Below are positions 1 through 10,748 of a stretch of 64,000 nucleotides of DNA, piece after piece. Location: the NCBI GenBank assembly GCA_900696515.1, contig CAADGK010000015.1:62001-126000 (forward strand). The letters run 5' to 3'. A model generated the notes under the pieces. The model ran no database searches and was not told where the DNA came from. It was given only the letters and a program-made list of their open reading frames with translations. Source of the stretch: an uncultured Nitrosospira sp. GTDB lineage: Bacteria; Nitrospirota; Nitrospiria; Nitrospirales; Nitrospiraceae. A program made the position numbers and the translations under genes. The first letter of the stretch is position 1. Every line of letters begins with the position of its first letter.

Positions 1-424
1 AGAGTTTATGTTCAATCAGTTCCCGGTCTTGGCTCCGCACGGTGTCGAGAACATCAAGCGAACGAATCGGCCAGGCACCATGGTCATTCCCGAACAGTAC
101 CAACAGGCCAATCGCCGTGAGCGCACCAGGGAGCATGAACCTGGTCCACAGTGGCAGCGGGTATCGGAGCGCATGGCCCAGCTCGGCCAGGCCAAACAGG
201 ACAATAAAGCAACCGGCGACGTGATGGTGAAACTCTGAGAAATCCGTTCCGTCGCGGGATGCTTCTCCCTGCCCACTGAGATGCCCTTGGGGAGAAACGG
301 TCGAAACGGTTCTGTCAGCGGCGCCATGCTGATGGACGGGAGCTTGGGCCTGAGCATCGGACATGCCGGCCGACAAAATGATGACGAGGAGGAGGACCGA
401 CAGCCGATAACGCCACCAGTTCAT
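1..424 (-). CDS. Membrane protein of unknown function, 3' part cut by window edge
   Basis: The reading frame is open from ATG at 424 to the left edge (141 codons seen, no stop), so the C-terminus is missing. The N-terminus has basic residues followed by a hydrophobic stretch (about residues 7-20) ending near an AQAQA motif, which looks like a signal peptide. A His-rich linker follows (HQH near residue 32, HHH near residue 66). Two further hydrophobic segments at about residues 68-80 and 95-110 are probably transmembrane. I do not recognise the family; a periplasmic or metal-related role is possible from the histidines, but this is only a guess. No clear Shine-Dalgarno was seen, so the start is uncertain. 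Confidence 0.6.
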   Translation of the reverse strand, partial: MNWWRYRLSVLLLVIILSAGMSDAQAQAPVHQHGAADRTVSTVSPQGHLSGQGEASRDGTDFSEFHHHVAGCFIVLFGLAELGHALRYPLPLWTRFMLPGALTAIGLLVLFGNDHGAWPIRSLDVLDTVRSQDRELIEHKL

Positions 425-549
425 GGACGAAGAAGCACTGATCAGAAGAGTTCGGGTAAAGGCGTCGTGGTGAAGACGGCCGGCAATTCTAGCCTCACGC
501 GGCGGTTGGGCACCCGGCGTATCCCTTCAGAGTATTGTGATCCTGCTCG

Positions 550-1098
550 TTATGGCTCAAGGAGTGGAACCAGCGCCTGGTGGCCTTGCTGCTGAGCCAA
601 ATCGACCGGGCGTTCTCCGGATGTCATTCTCGCCTGCTTGTCTGCGCCATGTCGAAGGAGGAGGCTGACGATCTCCTGATCGCCCCGATAGGCTGCGACG
701 TGCAAGAGCGTTGCGCCACCGATCTGCACCTGCTCATTCACCTGAGCGCCTTTTGCTAAGAGCAACGCCACCATCTCTTGCCGTCCCTCTTGGACCGCAA
801 TGGAAAGCGGCGTGATGCCGTCCTGGCTTCGGGGATTCACGGACGCACTTCGTTCGAGCAGAAGCGTCATCACGTTTTTGTGCCCATGCTTCGCCGCGAG
901 ATGGAGCGGGGTAATCCCACGCGCGTTGGCTGATTCTGCATTGACGCCCTGTCCAAGAAAGGTCTCCACTCGGAGCAGATTCCCGTCCGCCGCGGCTTGG
1001 CGCAACATTTCTTCAGGCGCAGTGCCACAGCCGCTGATAACAAGGAGTGTGAGTATAGAGAGAACTCGCCTCCAATTGTGAACCTTGGATCGTTCCAT
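550..1098 (-). CDS. Ankyrin-repeat lipoprotein
   Basis: This encodes 182 residues. The N-terminus is basic, then hydrophobic, ending in a lipobox (V-I-S-G-C at about residues 17-21), so it is predicted to be lipid-anchored after cleavage by signal peptidase II. The rest is five ankyrin units of about 33 residues, with the TPLHLAA-type helix starts in units 2-4 and a degenerate final unit. Ankyrin repeats mediate protein-protein contacts, so the partner cannot be read from sequence. The ATG at 1098 is chosen because it places the signal peptide at the N-terminus; the frame is open upstream but overlaps the preceding gene. It resembles the larger ankyrin protein at 1599-2825. Confidence 0.8.
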   Translation of the reverse strand: MERSKVHNWRRVLSILTLLVISGCGTAPEEMLRQAAADGNLLRVETFLGQGVNAESANARGITPLHLAAKHGHKNVMTLLLERSASVNPRSQDGITPLSIAVQEGRQEMVALLLAKGAQVNEQVQIGGATLLHVAAYRGDQEIVSLLLRHGADKQARMTSGERPVDLAQQQGHQALVPLLEP

Positions 1099-1132
1099 AC
1101 AACAGGCAGTGGCGAGGAATAGCGGCCAAGCG

Positions 1133-1402
1133 TTAGGCACGGTGAGCTTCGAGACGATCCATTCTAGCTTTGAGTGTGGAGATGTCCGTTTCAAGTGTGC
1201 GGATTCGTTGGTCGAGCTGTGAAAAAGAAAGCCTCATGAGGGCGCGCATTTCTTTGAATTCTTCCCGGACTTCGTTCCTCATCTGACGCAGTTCATGTCC
1301 GATGACTGAATGGCCTTCAGCGATTTGACGAACATCACTTCGGAGTGCCTCTGCGACTACGCCAAAGTGTCGTTTGATTTCTTCAACCTGCGCATCAGTC
1401 AT
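1133..1402 (-). CDS. Small coiled-coil protein of unknown function
   Basis: This encodes 89 residues, almost all predicted helical. The start is rich in acidic and basic residues (MTDAQVEEIKRHF) and the second half shows heptad spacing of L, M and I (MRALMRLSFSQLDQRIRTLE, then LKARMDRLEAH), typical of a coiled coil. I recognise the N-terminal pattern (EIKRHFGVVAE) as one found in short proteins of many bacteria, but I know of no assigned function. The frame is open twelve codons further upstream to an ATG at 1438; the internal ATG at 1402 is preferred because homologues that I recall begin there. It lies 34 bases upstream of the ankyrin lipoprotein on the same strand and may be co-transcribed with it. 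Confidence 0.65.
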   Translation of the reverse strand: MTDAQVEEIKRHFGVVAEALRSDVRQIAEGHSVIGHELRQMRNEVREEFKEMRALMRLSFSQLDQRIRTLETDISTLKARMDRLEAHRA

Positions 1403-1598
1403 GACCGTCTGTATAGACTGATCAAAAGGGAAAATCAATGCCGAAGGGAGCCTGTTCAGAGAAAGACAATTCTATAGTTGCTCCGTTCGTCCTGAGTTCA
1501 TCAAAAAATGAACGGAGAGAGTTTCTGCGGCCTGCCGGAGATTGGCCGGTTCTGTGGCCGGCGTTCTGCACTCGAGAATCGAATGTGTGTACAGATGT

Positions 1599-2825
1599 CT
1601 ACAGTTTCAGAAGAGCATAGAGTGTGCGGTGGCCTTGTTGACGTGCAAGATCGAGAGGGTGTTCTCCTGATTGTGTCTTCGCACGTTTGTTCCCTCCATG
1701 CTTGAGCAGGAGCGACACGAGATCGCGATTGCCATGATAGGCACCCAGATGCAAGGGGGTCTTCCCGTCCGCGGTCTGCGCGTTGATGGCGGCCCCTTTT
1801 TTTAAGAGGAGGGCGGCCATCTCGCGATAGCCCGCCGCAGTGGCGATGTGGAGGGGGGTCGCCCCATCAGGCGTCGACTGGTTTACCGAGGCGCCTTTTT
1901 CTAAGAGCAGTGTCGCGACGTCCCGATGGTTATTTTGCACGGCGAGGAAGAGGGGCGTTGCACGGTTTCGTGCCTGTTGATTGATGGCGGCCTTCTTTTT
2001 CAGCAGTAGTGCGACCACCTCCCGATGGCCGTTCTGTGCGGCGACGTGGAGTGGGGTCACACCGTTCTGGACCGATTGATTGACGAGTGCGCCACGTTCG
2101 AGCAAAAACTCCACAACGGCACGGTGCCCGTTTTGCGCCGCAACAAGCAACGGTGTCGCGCCATCCGTCATGGCCTGGTTGACCCCCGCCCCTTTTTCCA
2201 CAAGGAGCGAGACGGTCGAGAGATACCCGTTCTGGGCTGCAACGAACAGGGGTGTCGACCCATCAGCCAAGGTCTGGTTCGCCGGAGCTCCCTGCTGGAG
2301 CAGGAGATCAATGACGTCGTCTTGGCCTTTTTGTGCGGCGATAAAAAGGGGCGTCACACCATCATCCGCGGCATGAGTGGCGTCGGCTTTATGTTGAAGC
2401 AAGAGGGCCACGATGTCTCGATAGCCGTTCTGCGCGGCGATGAAGAGGGGCGTCACGCCGCTTGTGGTGGCGTAATCTACCGTGGCTCCGTTGTTGAGCA
2501 AGAGGGCGGCCACCTTCGGATGGCCGTTTTGTGCCGCAATGTAGAGGGGCGTGGCTCCGTCGCTGGTTGCGTGATTCACCGGCGCGGCTTTGCGCAGCAA
2601 GAACGTCACCACGTCGTGATGTCCGTTCCAGGCTGCCGCATGCAGGGCGGTCGTTCCTTGCGCATTGGCAGCCTGAACATTCGCTCCCTGCTCAACGAGC
2701 GTTTTCACCTGGGCGATCTGCCCGTCTCGTGCGGCGATCAGCAGTTTCTCATCCACCGGTTGCATTGCCAGGAGCAGCGGGAGCAGGGCACAGAGGGTAC
2801 AGAGTGATATTCGTCGCGAGATCAT
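1599..2825 (-). CDS. Secreted ankyrin-repeat protein with twelve repeats
   Basis: This encodes 408 residues. A signal peptide (MISRR, then a Leu/Ala-rich core to about residue 20) precedes twelve consecutive 33-residue ankyrin units that fill the rest of the protein. Units 3-8 are very regular (TPL.(I/V)AAQNG), suggesting expansion by recent internal duplication. The start at ATG 2825 is supported by a GGAG six bases upstream; the longer frame would need a TTG. Export suggests a periplasmic scaffold or binding role. No catalytic domain is present. The smaller lipoprotein at 550-1098 shares the same last-unit pattern (PLDLARQQGH / PVDLAQQQGH), so the two are likely paralogues. Confidence 0.85.
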   Translation of the reverse strand: MISRRISLCTLCALLPLLLAMQPVDEKLLIAARDGQIAQVKTLVEQGANVQAANAQGTTALHAAAWNGHHDVVTFLLRKAAPVNHATSDGATPLYIAAQNGHPKVAALLLNNGATVDYATTSGVTPLFIAAQNGYRDIVALLLQHKADATHAADDGVTPLFIAAQKGQDDVIDLLLQQGAPANQTLADGSTPLFVAAQNGYLSTVSLLVEKGAGVNQAMTDGATPLLVAAQNGHRAVVEFLLERGALVNQSVQNGVTPLHVAAQNGHREVVALLLKKKAAINQQARNRATPLFLAVQNNHRDVATLLLEKGASVNQSTPDGATPLHIATAAGYREMAALLLKKGAAINAQTADGKTPLHLGAYHGNRDLVSLLLKHGGNKRAKTQSGEHPLDLARQQGHRTLYALLKL

Positions 2826-2890
2826 GTCAGTCTCCAAAACTTGATTCGAGTAGAGGGATCAGATTATGAACCAATCCGATCGCGTTCTTC

Positions 2891-3106
2891 TAGCCCGCAT
2901 TATTTATGACGGTTTGTGACGAAACCGACAAGACGCCAGGCGAAACGGGCACGCGGAGCCCCGAGGGGTCGAAGCATACTTGAAACAATATGTTGAGACC
3001 ACGAGGGGGAGAGCCTGCCCGCCTGGTCGCAGAAAACTCGCGGCCAGGCTTGTTGCAGCGGCGTGTCAGTGGTTGCAGTAGAAGCGTTCATGAGTAATGT
3101 GGGCTA
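2891..3106. repeat. MITE-like element bounded by imperfect inverted repeats
   Basis: The 19 bases at 2891-2909 (TAGCCCGCATTATTTATGA) and at 3088-3106 are inverted copies matching at 16 of 19 positions. They bound about 216 bases with no convincing gene. A further partial copy of the right arm (TGAATAATGTGGGC) lies near 3241. This looks like a short non-autonomous element or the ends of a deleted insertion sequence. Just outside, 3111-3127 is a perfect palindrome (GCAGAATG, A, CATTCTGC). The 2826-3323 interval otherwise holds nothing that I can support. Confidence 0.4.
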
Positions 3107-3323
3107 GCCCGCAGAATGACATTCTGCAGAGTGAGGCCTATCGAGACATCAACCGGGTGTAGTGCCGGCTCGTGCACGGGTGAGGGGAGCCATGACGATG
3201 CGATTGGGTAGGAGAATATCTCCGGCTTGAAGCAGGGTGAATAATGTGGGCATCGGATATTCCTTTGAGTCAAAAATGAATCCTGGTGAGAGAAGGTATA
3301 CCTGAGAGGATTATCCGAGAAAG

Positions 3324-3555
3324 CTAGCGGTAGGCGAATACGTCCATCTGAATCGACTTGATCGGTTTAGCCTCCCCGTGCACCATCCGGCGCACTCGTT
3401 CCGTTGTCTCTCGACCGAATACCGCCTCATCGCAATGGTGGAGGCACCGTTGCAGGGATCTGCTCAACTTGCACCGGTCTTCCATCGATGTCAAACACTT
3501 CGCTGATGCGTTCCTCACGACTTTCGGTTTTTCCGCACACATGATATCGGAACAT
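3324..3555 (-). pseudogene. Frameshifted YgiT/MqsA-type zinc-finger antitoxin
   Basis: An ideal Shine-Dalgarno (GGAGGT) precedes ATG 3555. The first frame gives MFRYHVCGKTESREE and about 37 family-like residues, then runs into a stop. The remainder of the family signature (C-x3-C, then RETTERVRRMVHGEAKP) is in another frame and ends at 3324. The join falls around 3445, where the second zinc-binding cysteine pair should be. Proteins of this kind are small antitoxin-like partners of DUF4258 proteins. Here the reading frame is broken, and the upstream DUF4258 gene is also truncated, so the pair is probably dead. A sequencing error is the alternative. Confidence 0.7.
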
Positions 3556-3572
3556 GGTTACCTCCGTCTGGT

Positions 3573-3689
3573 CTAATCAGACCACTCAGCAGGATCCGGC
3601 TGATAGATCGTGATGATTTTCACCAGGTCAGAGTCCGCACGGGAGACTTGAATGTGTAGGGGGCCCACCGCGTTGAACCCTTGATCGGT
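3573..3689 (-). pseudogene. C-terminal remnant of a DUF4258 (toxin-like) protein
   Basis: A 38-codon frame ends at 3573 with residues matching the DUF4258 C-terminus (GPLHIQVSR, then DLVKIITIYQPDPAEW). The frame is closed upstream by a TAG at 3690-3692, which is also the stop of the membrane peptide gene, so the N-terminal half of the family is missing. Its stop lies 17 bases before the YgiT-type start, the usual toxin-then-antitoxin order. The sequence shows a deletion that removed the front of the toxin gene. Confidence 0.65.
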
Positions 3690-3791
3690 CTAATAACCTG
3701 CCGTCATCAAAGCGAACACCACAATGGCGACAATGACGATTCCGATGGCGATCAGCATGAGCGGCGGATCGTTGCCAAACATTCCAGGCAT
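3690..3791 (-). CDS. 33-residue single-pass membrane peptide
   Basis: ATG 3791 is preceded by GAGG six bases upstream and opens a 33-codon frame. Residues 11-29 are an uninterrupted hydrophobic helix (LMLIAIGIVIVAIVVFALM), with a short polar N-terminus (MPGMFGNDPP) and a C-terminal TAGY. It is too short for most gene callers. The composition is strongly biased to a membrane helix, which supports real coding. The function is unknown. Its stop codon abuts the truncated DUF4258 remnant. The 3792-3924 stretch upstream holds no supported gene. Confidence 0.5.
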   Translation of the reverse strand: MPGMFGNDPPLMLIAIGIVIVAIVVFALMTAGY

Positions 3792-3924
3792 GGGTGTCCT
3801 CGTGTAGGCGTATGACTCACCCTAATCCTTCTTGTTGTTGGGTGTCCAGCCGTAATCAGAGAAGACTTCCGACCACTTTCAATATGTTCTTTTCATCGTC
3901 ACGACCGGGATGATCAGGGCGTCG

Positions 3925-4476
3925 CTATTGGCTTTCCTTCAGCGGGTGGTTGGAAATGGCTTTCTGGTGAATCTGCTCTTTCTTATCGGCCAAGTAGAGA
4001 TGCCGGAAGTACCAGATGTAGAGCAACAACAGGAGGGCAAAGTTGGGAATGAGGATACCGGGCGTCGTCCATTGCCACCCGTCGAATTTCCAGTTGGAGA
4101 AGGGCCACAGCACCGGAGTCGGGAAAAAGGCGTACGAATGCAAGGGGACGTCGGCCAGGATGTGCAGCCCCCATGCTCCGAGTTCCCAGACCGGTCGTTT
4201 TAGAAAGAGCCACACGAAGACAAACACGATGAGAAAGACGACGAAACTATGCGTGTAATTGTAGAGTTGATGGACGTATTGAGGAATCGTCGATTCCGGA
4301 GGAGTACCGTGGCTGAAGTCGGGCTTCGGGGATAAGCCGAACGCGGCCGCGACGTACAGGACCCCGAATGAACAAAGATCGGGCGCCATGCCGATGGCGA
4401 AGGCCAGTCCGAAACTCCATCGGCTCTTGCGACCAAACGCAATCGAACCCCAGAGGCCATGAGAAATGAAGTCCAT
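3925..4476 (-). CDS. Membrane-bound metal-dependent hydrolase-like protein (DUF457/YdjM type)
   Basis: This encodes 183 residues with about four hydrophobic segments. The N-terminal MDFISHGLWG and the central HILADVPLHSY motif, both with His/Asp in membrane-proximal positions, match the DUF457/YdjM family, annotated as membrane-bound metal-dependent hydrolases. Their substrate is not established. An AAAGGA sequence five bases before ATG 4476 supports the start. It is on the opposite strand to recA and separated from it by about 470 bases. In this 4477-4944 stretch I see only the recA leader and a weak minus-strand frame near 4510-4671. Confidence 0.75.
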   Translation of the reverse strand: MDFISHGLWGSIAFGRKSRWSFGLAFAIGMAPDLCSFGVLYVAAAFGLSPKPDFSHGTPPESTIPQYVHQLYNYTHSFVVFLIVFVFVWLFLKRPVWELGAWGLHILADVPLHSYAFFPTPVLWPFSNWKFDGWQWTTPGILIPNFALLLLLYIWYFRHLYLADKKEQIHQKAISNHPLKESQ

Positions 4477-4900
4477 CCGATCCTTTCACGGAAGCGTCAC
4501 GGCAACATTCTACTTGGTCGAGTCTCTTCTCGTCCATTTGAGGCCGTGGTTCGAGGGAACTGGCTTCATGGTGTCGGAGACACTATCAACGAGCGCATGA
4601 TCAGGTACGATTGAAGTACCAGCCGGTCCAACCTGGAAAAAGCCGGGCAAGTGTTGTTTTATACGTGCCATCGAGCAAGTGGTGAGTCTCATGGCTCACC
4701 TGCTGCTTTTTGTTACTCGTTAGGTCTGATGAGCCGGTTCGCAAAAGAAGTTGGCGGCTTTCAGGAATGTGTGCATGGAGGTGAGACGGTTTCCTGCTGT
4801 TCATTGCTTCCTTCTTTATGCGCCGTCGTCATGTGTTCCCTAAGATCATGAACTGTGTCCCTCCGATGAGATCAGACTAGGTTTCCCCTACCTGGTTCGG

Positions 4901-4906
4901 TATAAT
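4901..4906 (+). promoter_or_regulatory. Candidate -10 box of the recA promoter
   Basis: A perfect TATAAT lies 39 bases before the recA ATG at a plausible distance for a short leader. No good -35 hexamer is present 16-18 bases upstream. I did not see a LexA-type palindrome, so SOS control is unproven. The recA Shine-Dalgarno (GGAGGAG) is at 4932-4938. Confidence 0.5.
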
Positions 4907-4944
4907 CCCCCGACAGATTTCGTTCACCCCTGGAGGAGAATCGA

Positions 4945-6027
4945 ATGTCCGAAAAAGACGACAAGAAGCGCGCGCTGGATTTGGCCCTGTCCCAGATCGA
5001 GAAGCAGTATGGGAAGGGGGCGATCATGAAGCTGGGCGCCGAGGAGAAGGTCGATGTCCCGGCCATTTCCACCGGGTCGCTCGGTCTCGACATTGCTCTT
5101 GGGGTCGGCGGGCTTCCGCGCGGACGGGTAATCGAGATTTTCGGCCCGGAGGCCTCGGGGAAGACGACCATGACGCTGCATTGTATCGCCGAGGTGCAGA
5201 AGATCGGCGGAGTTGCCGCGTTTATTGATGCCGAACACGCGTTGGACTTGACCTATGCCAAGAAGTTGGGAGTGCAGGCTGATGATCTCTTAGTGTCACA
5301 ACCTGATACGGGGGAGCAGGCACTGGAGATCGCCGAAACGTTGGTTCGTAGCGGGGCGATTGATCTGATCGTCATCGACTCGGTGGCGGCCCTGACGCCA
5401 CGTGCCGAGATCGAGGGTGAGATGGGCGATGCCCATATGGGGCTCCAGGCGCGGCTGATGTCGCAGGCCCTGAGAAAGCTCACGGGGGCGATCTCGAAAT
5501 CGTTGACGACGGTCATCTTTATCAATCAGATTCGGATGAAGCTCGGTGTGATGTTCGGCAATCCCGAGACCACCACCGGCGGAAACGCGCTCAAGTTTTA
5601 CTCCTCCGTCCGCTTGGATATTCGACGGGTGGAGTCCATCAAGGAAGGTCAGGAGGTGATGGGGAGCCGGGTCCGCGTGAAGGTGGTCAAGAACAAAATG
5701 GCACCGCCGTTTCGTCAGGCGGAGTTCGACATCATGTTTGCCGAGGGGATTTCCAAAACCGGCGAGCTGGTGGACATGGGGGTCGACAAGAAGATCATCG
5801 AGAAGTCCGGGGCCTGGTATTCCTATAAGGGTGAACGGATCGGCCAGGGACGCGACGCGGCTCGAGAGTTTCTCAAGACGAACGTCGCTGCCGCTCGCGA
5901 AGTAGAGCAGAAACTGCGGGAGGCGGCCGGCGTTCCCGCACGAGGTGAGAAGAAGGCTGAGACCAAAGCTGAAACCAAAGAGGACAAGCCGGTTGCGCGA
6001 AGTGAGGAAAAGCGGGCGCATCGGTGA
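4945..6027 (+). CDS. recA: Recombinase RecA
   Basis: This encodes 360 residues, the normal length. RecA forms ATP-dependent filaments on single-stranded DNA, catalyses strand exchange and triggers LexA cleavage. The Walker A motif GPEASGKT is at residues 67-74, and the family signatures [14 protein letters not shown] and [12 protein letters not shown] are present in order. The C-terminal tail is rich in Lys and Glu, as usual. The start at ATG 4945 is fixed by GGAGGAG just upstream. It heads a plus-strand series recA-recX-alaS-ruvX-mltG-deoC, and its stop lies within the first codons of the recX frame. Confidence 0.98.
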   Translation: MSEKDDKKRALDLALSQIEKQYGKGAIMKLGAEEKVDVPAISTGSLGLDIALGVGGLPRGRVIEIFGPEASGKTTMTLHCIAEVQKIGGVAAFIDAEHALDLTYAKKLGVQADDLLVSQPDTGEQALEIAETLVRSGAIDLIVIDSVAALTPRAEIEGEMGDAHMGLQARLMSQALRKLTGAISKSLTTVIFINQIRMKLGVMFGNPETTTGGNALKFYSSVRLDIRRVESIKEGQEVMGSRVRVKVVKNKMAPPFRQAEFDIMFAEGISKTGELVDMGVDKKIIEKSGAWYSYKGERIGQGRDAAREFLKTNVAAAREVEQKLREAAGVPARGEKKAETKAETKEDKPVARSEEKRAHR

Positions 6028-6163
6028 CGGCCGGAAGGCACCGACTCGCCCTCGTGTCTCACCTGCAAGCCAGGATGAGGTGATCCGGCTCGCAGTTCGT
6101 TTTTTGGCGCAGCGAGATCGGACTACTGCGCAAGTCGAACGGTTTCTCCTGTCACGAGGGTGA
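6002..6163 (+). pseudogene. recX: RecX N-terminal part, separated by apparent frameshift
   Basis: This frame overlaps the end of recA by 26 bases and encodes the start of RecX: the helix VIRLAVRFLAQRDRTTAQVERFLLSRG is the canonical first repeat of the family, seen here in pieces. It stops at TGA 6161-6163. The rest of RecX continues without loss of sequence in the frame starting at GTG 6160, so one extra base (in the GGG at 6158-6160) would explain the break. The in-frame GTG at 6080 is an alternative start. Either this is a real frameshift, a sequencing error, or RecX is made as two coupled chains (GTGA overlap). Confidence 0.6.
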
Positions 6164-6520
6164 TCTCTTCCCGCATTGAACAAGCCGTCTTCCGCCTGAC
6201 GGATCTCCGGTACCTCGATGATCTTGCCTATGCCCAGCGGTGGGTGGAGAAGCGCCTCGCTGCGAAGCCGATGGGCCAAGAACGGCTGAAGGCAGAATTG
6301 CAGGCCAAGGGCATTTCGGATGGCGTGGCAGAACGGGTTCTCACGGAGGTCTTTCGGCGGAATAGCGAGGAGATCGTGGCGCGCCGGGCCCTGAGGGGCA
6401 TGTCCCGCCAGGGGAAGCGGTCGGCCTCGGGGTACATGGCGCGATTCCTCCATCAGCGGGGTTTCACTGATGAGGTGATCGATCGTATGATGGCGGAGTT
6501 CAAGAGAAGTGAGGATGTCC

Positions 6521-6534
<14 letters not shown>
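6160..6534 (+). CDS. recX: Regulatory protein RecX, main part
   Basis: This encodes 124 residues with the RecX repeats (RYLDDLAYAQRWVEKRL near residues 17-33, then KAELQAKGISDGVAERVL). RecX binds RecA filaments and limits their activity. Intact RecX proteins are usually about 150 or more residues and begin with another helical repeat, which here lies upstream in a different frame (6002-6163). The frame opens at GTG 6160, which overlaps the upstream TGA as GTGA. Its end overlaps the alaS start by 14 bases. The gene order recA-recX-alaS is widespread, which supports the assignment. Confidence 0.8.
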
Positions 6535-9157
<2,623 letters not shown>

Positions 9158-9163
9158 ACTGTC

Positions 9164-9748
9164 ATGGCAACCAGGATTTTAGCCCTCGACTACGGGACCA
9201 AGCGGATCGGAGTGGCGCTCAGCGATGAGCTTGGGTGGACGGCTCAACCGCTTGAAACCTTTGAGCGGAGGACGCTGGATCGGGATTTCGCGCACATTCA
9301 ACAGCTGGTGAACGCGCATGACGTCCGAGAGGTTGTGATCGGACTTCCGTTACGACTCAATGGCGAAGAAGGACCGGCGGTTCAGGCCGTTCATCTGTTC
9401 GTCGACCGGCTCGGGGAGGTCTTGTCGGTTCCCATCGTCATGTGGGACGAGCGGATGACGACTCGATCGGCTGAAGAGCTCTTGATCGCCGCCGATGTCA
9501 GTCGAAAAAAGCGCAAGGGAATTGTCGATCGTGTCGCCGCCGCGATTCTTTTGCAGGGCTATCTCGAAGCCAACACGGCTTCCACAAGCTCCGGCGAGGA
9601 ACATCACTCGGGACAAGAGACAGAGGAAGCGTGGGTAGAGTCATCATCAACCGATCAATTGCATGATGGTTCGTGGGATCCTCATCACCGCCGTCACTCT
9701 CGTCGTCCTCGCCGGGGCGGTCGGCTATCTCATGATCCGATGGGCTGA
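9164..9748 (+). CDS. ruvX: RuvX/YqgF family pre-16S rRNA nuclease, with long C-terminal tail
   Basis: This encodes 194 residues; the family is usually about 140-150. The RNase H-like fold is clear: LALDYGTKRIGVALSD at the N-terminus, VIGLPLRLNGEEG in the middle, WDERMTTRSAE, then DRVAAAILLQ. YqgF/RuvX trims the 5' end of 16S rRNA and has also been proposed as a Holliday junction nuclease. The last 50 residues are not part of the family, and the final 28 codons are read through the start of mltG in another frame, giving an Arg/His-rich end. It follows alaS by six bases. Confidence 0.9.
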   Translation: MATRILALDYGTKRIGVALSDELGWTAQPLETFERRTLDRDFAHIQQLVNAHDVREVVIGLPLRLNGEEGPAVQAVHLFVDRLGEVLSVPIVMWDERMTTRSAEELLIAADVSRKKRKGIVDRVAAAILLQGYLEANTASTSSGEEHHSGQETEEAWVESSSTDQLHDGSWDPHHRRHSRRPRRGGRLSHDPMG

Positions 9749-10745
9749 AGCGCCCGTCCTGTCCGAGGCCGATCATCCTCCTGAGAAGATTGTGGTCATC
9801 CCTGAAGGGGCCACATTCAACCATGCTGCGACTCTTCTTGAACGGGAACAATTGATCAGGAGTCGATCGGCGTTTCTCCTGCTGGGAAAATCCCAGGAGG
9901 CGGATCGTAAGATTCATCCTGGAGAATATGCGCTCCATGCCGCGATGCCGCCGGCGGAGATTCTGTCGAGGTTCCTGGCCGGTCGCGTGGTCTTGCATCC
10001 CATCACGATTCCTGAAGGCTATGCCATGAGTCAGATTGCGGATGTCCTTGAGGAGCATCACATCACCGCTCGGGAGGAGTTTCTCAGACTGGCTTCGGAG
10101 AAGTCATTTGTGAAGACGTTGGGCATTGAGGCGGACTCGGTAGAAGGCTACCTCTACCCCGACACCTACCGGTTTGCGAGACCGACGGCGGCAAAAGACG
10201 TGATCAGGGCGATGGTGGAACAGTTTGATCATGTCATGACGCAAGAGTGGAAAGTGCGGGCCAAAGAGATCAACCTCACGGTTCATCAAGTCCTGACTCT
10301 TGCTTCGGTGATTGAAAAAGAAACGGGGGCAGGAAATGAACGCCCACAGATTTCAGCTGTTTTCCACAATCGATTGAAGAAAAACATTCCGCTCCAGAGT
10401 GATCCGACGGTCATTTATGGACTGCCGAATTTCGATGGGAATTTGCATAAGAAGGACCTTTCCCATCCCAGTCCCTACAATACCTATCGGTGGGCAGGGT
10501 TGCCGCCAGGTCCGATCGCCAGTCCCGGAGCGGACGCCATTCGCGCGACCCTGTATCCTGTTCCATCGTCGTATTTATATTTTGTCTCTCGGAACGATGG
10601 GACTCACCAGTTTTCTGCCACGCTCATCGAACACAACAAGGCCGTGGAAAAGTATCAAAAGCGTCCATTCCGCAAAGAGCGTCATTCCCAGACGTTCATG
10701 GTTCCCAAGAATCACACCATCCAACATGAAGAAGGAGTTTCATAG
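9663..10745 (+). CDS. mltG: Endolytic murein transglycosylase MltG
   Basis: This encodes 360 residues. MltG is an inner-membrane lytic transglycosylase that cleaves nascent glycan strands and terminates their growth. An N-terminal membrane helix (about residues 4-24) precedes a LysM-like region and the catalytic domain, where SVIEKETG places the likely catalytic Glu at about residue 218. The family segment IPLQSDPTVIYGLP follows. The ATG pair at 9663/9666 lies inside the end of ruvX (86-base overlap) and has no obvious Shine-Dalgarno, so translation may depend on coupling. An earlier start is excluded by an in-frame TAG. Confidence 0.93.
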   Translation: MMVRGILITAVTLVVLAGAVGYLMIRWAEAPVLSEADHPPEKIVVIPEGATFNHAATLLEREQLIRSRSAFLLLGKSQEADRKIHPGEYALHAAMPPAEILSRFLAGRVVLHPITIPEGYAMSQIADVLEEHHITAREEFLRLASEKSFVKTLGIEADSVEGYLYPDTYRFARPTAAKDVIRAMVEQFDHVMTQEWKVRAKEINLTVHQVLTLASVIEKETGAGNERPQISAVFHNRLKKNIPLQSDPTVIYGLPNFDGNLHKKDLSHPSPYNTYRWAGLPPGPIASPGADAIRATLYPVPSSYLYFVSRNDGTHQFSATLIEHNKAVEKYQKRPFRKERHSQTFMVPKNHTIQHEEGVS

Positions 10746-10748
10746 CGC

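Noticed and set aside
3358-3576. Plus-strand frame opposite the YgiT-type pseudogene
   Set aside because: The minus strand carries the zinc-finger signature and an ideal Shine-Dalgarno; the plus frame has no protein-like features.
3822-3896. Short minus-strand frame with an internal TGA ending in TPNNKKD
   Set aside because: Together with two other in-frame TGA cases it raised the idea of TGA recoding, but normal genes here end in TGA, so chance or decay is the simpler reading.
4651-4851. Sixty-six-codon plus frame before recA
   Set aside because: Cys-rich composition without pattern and no ribosome-binding site.
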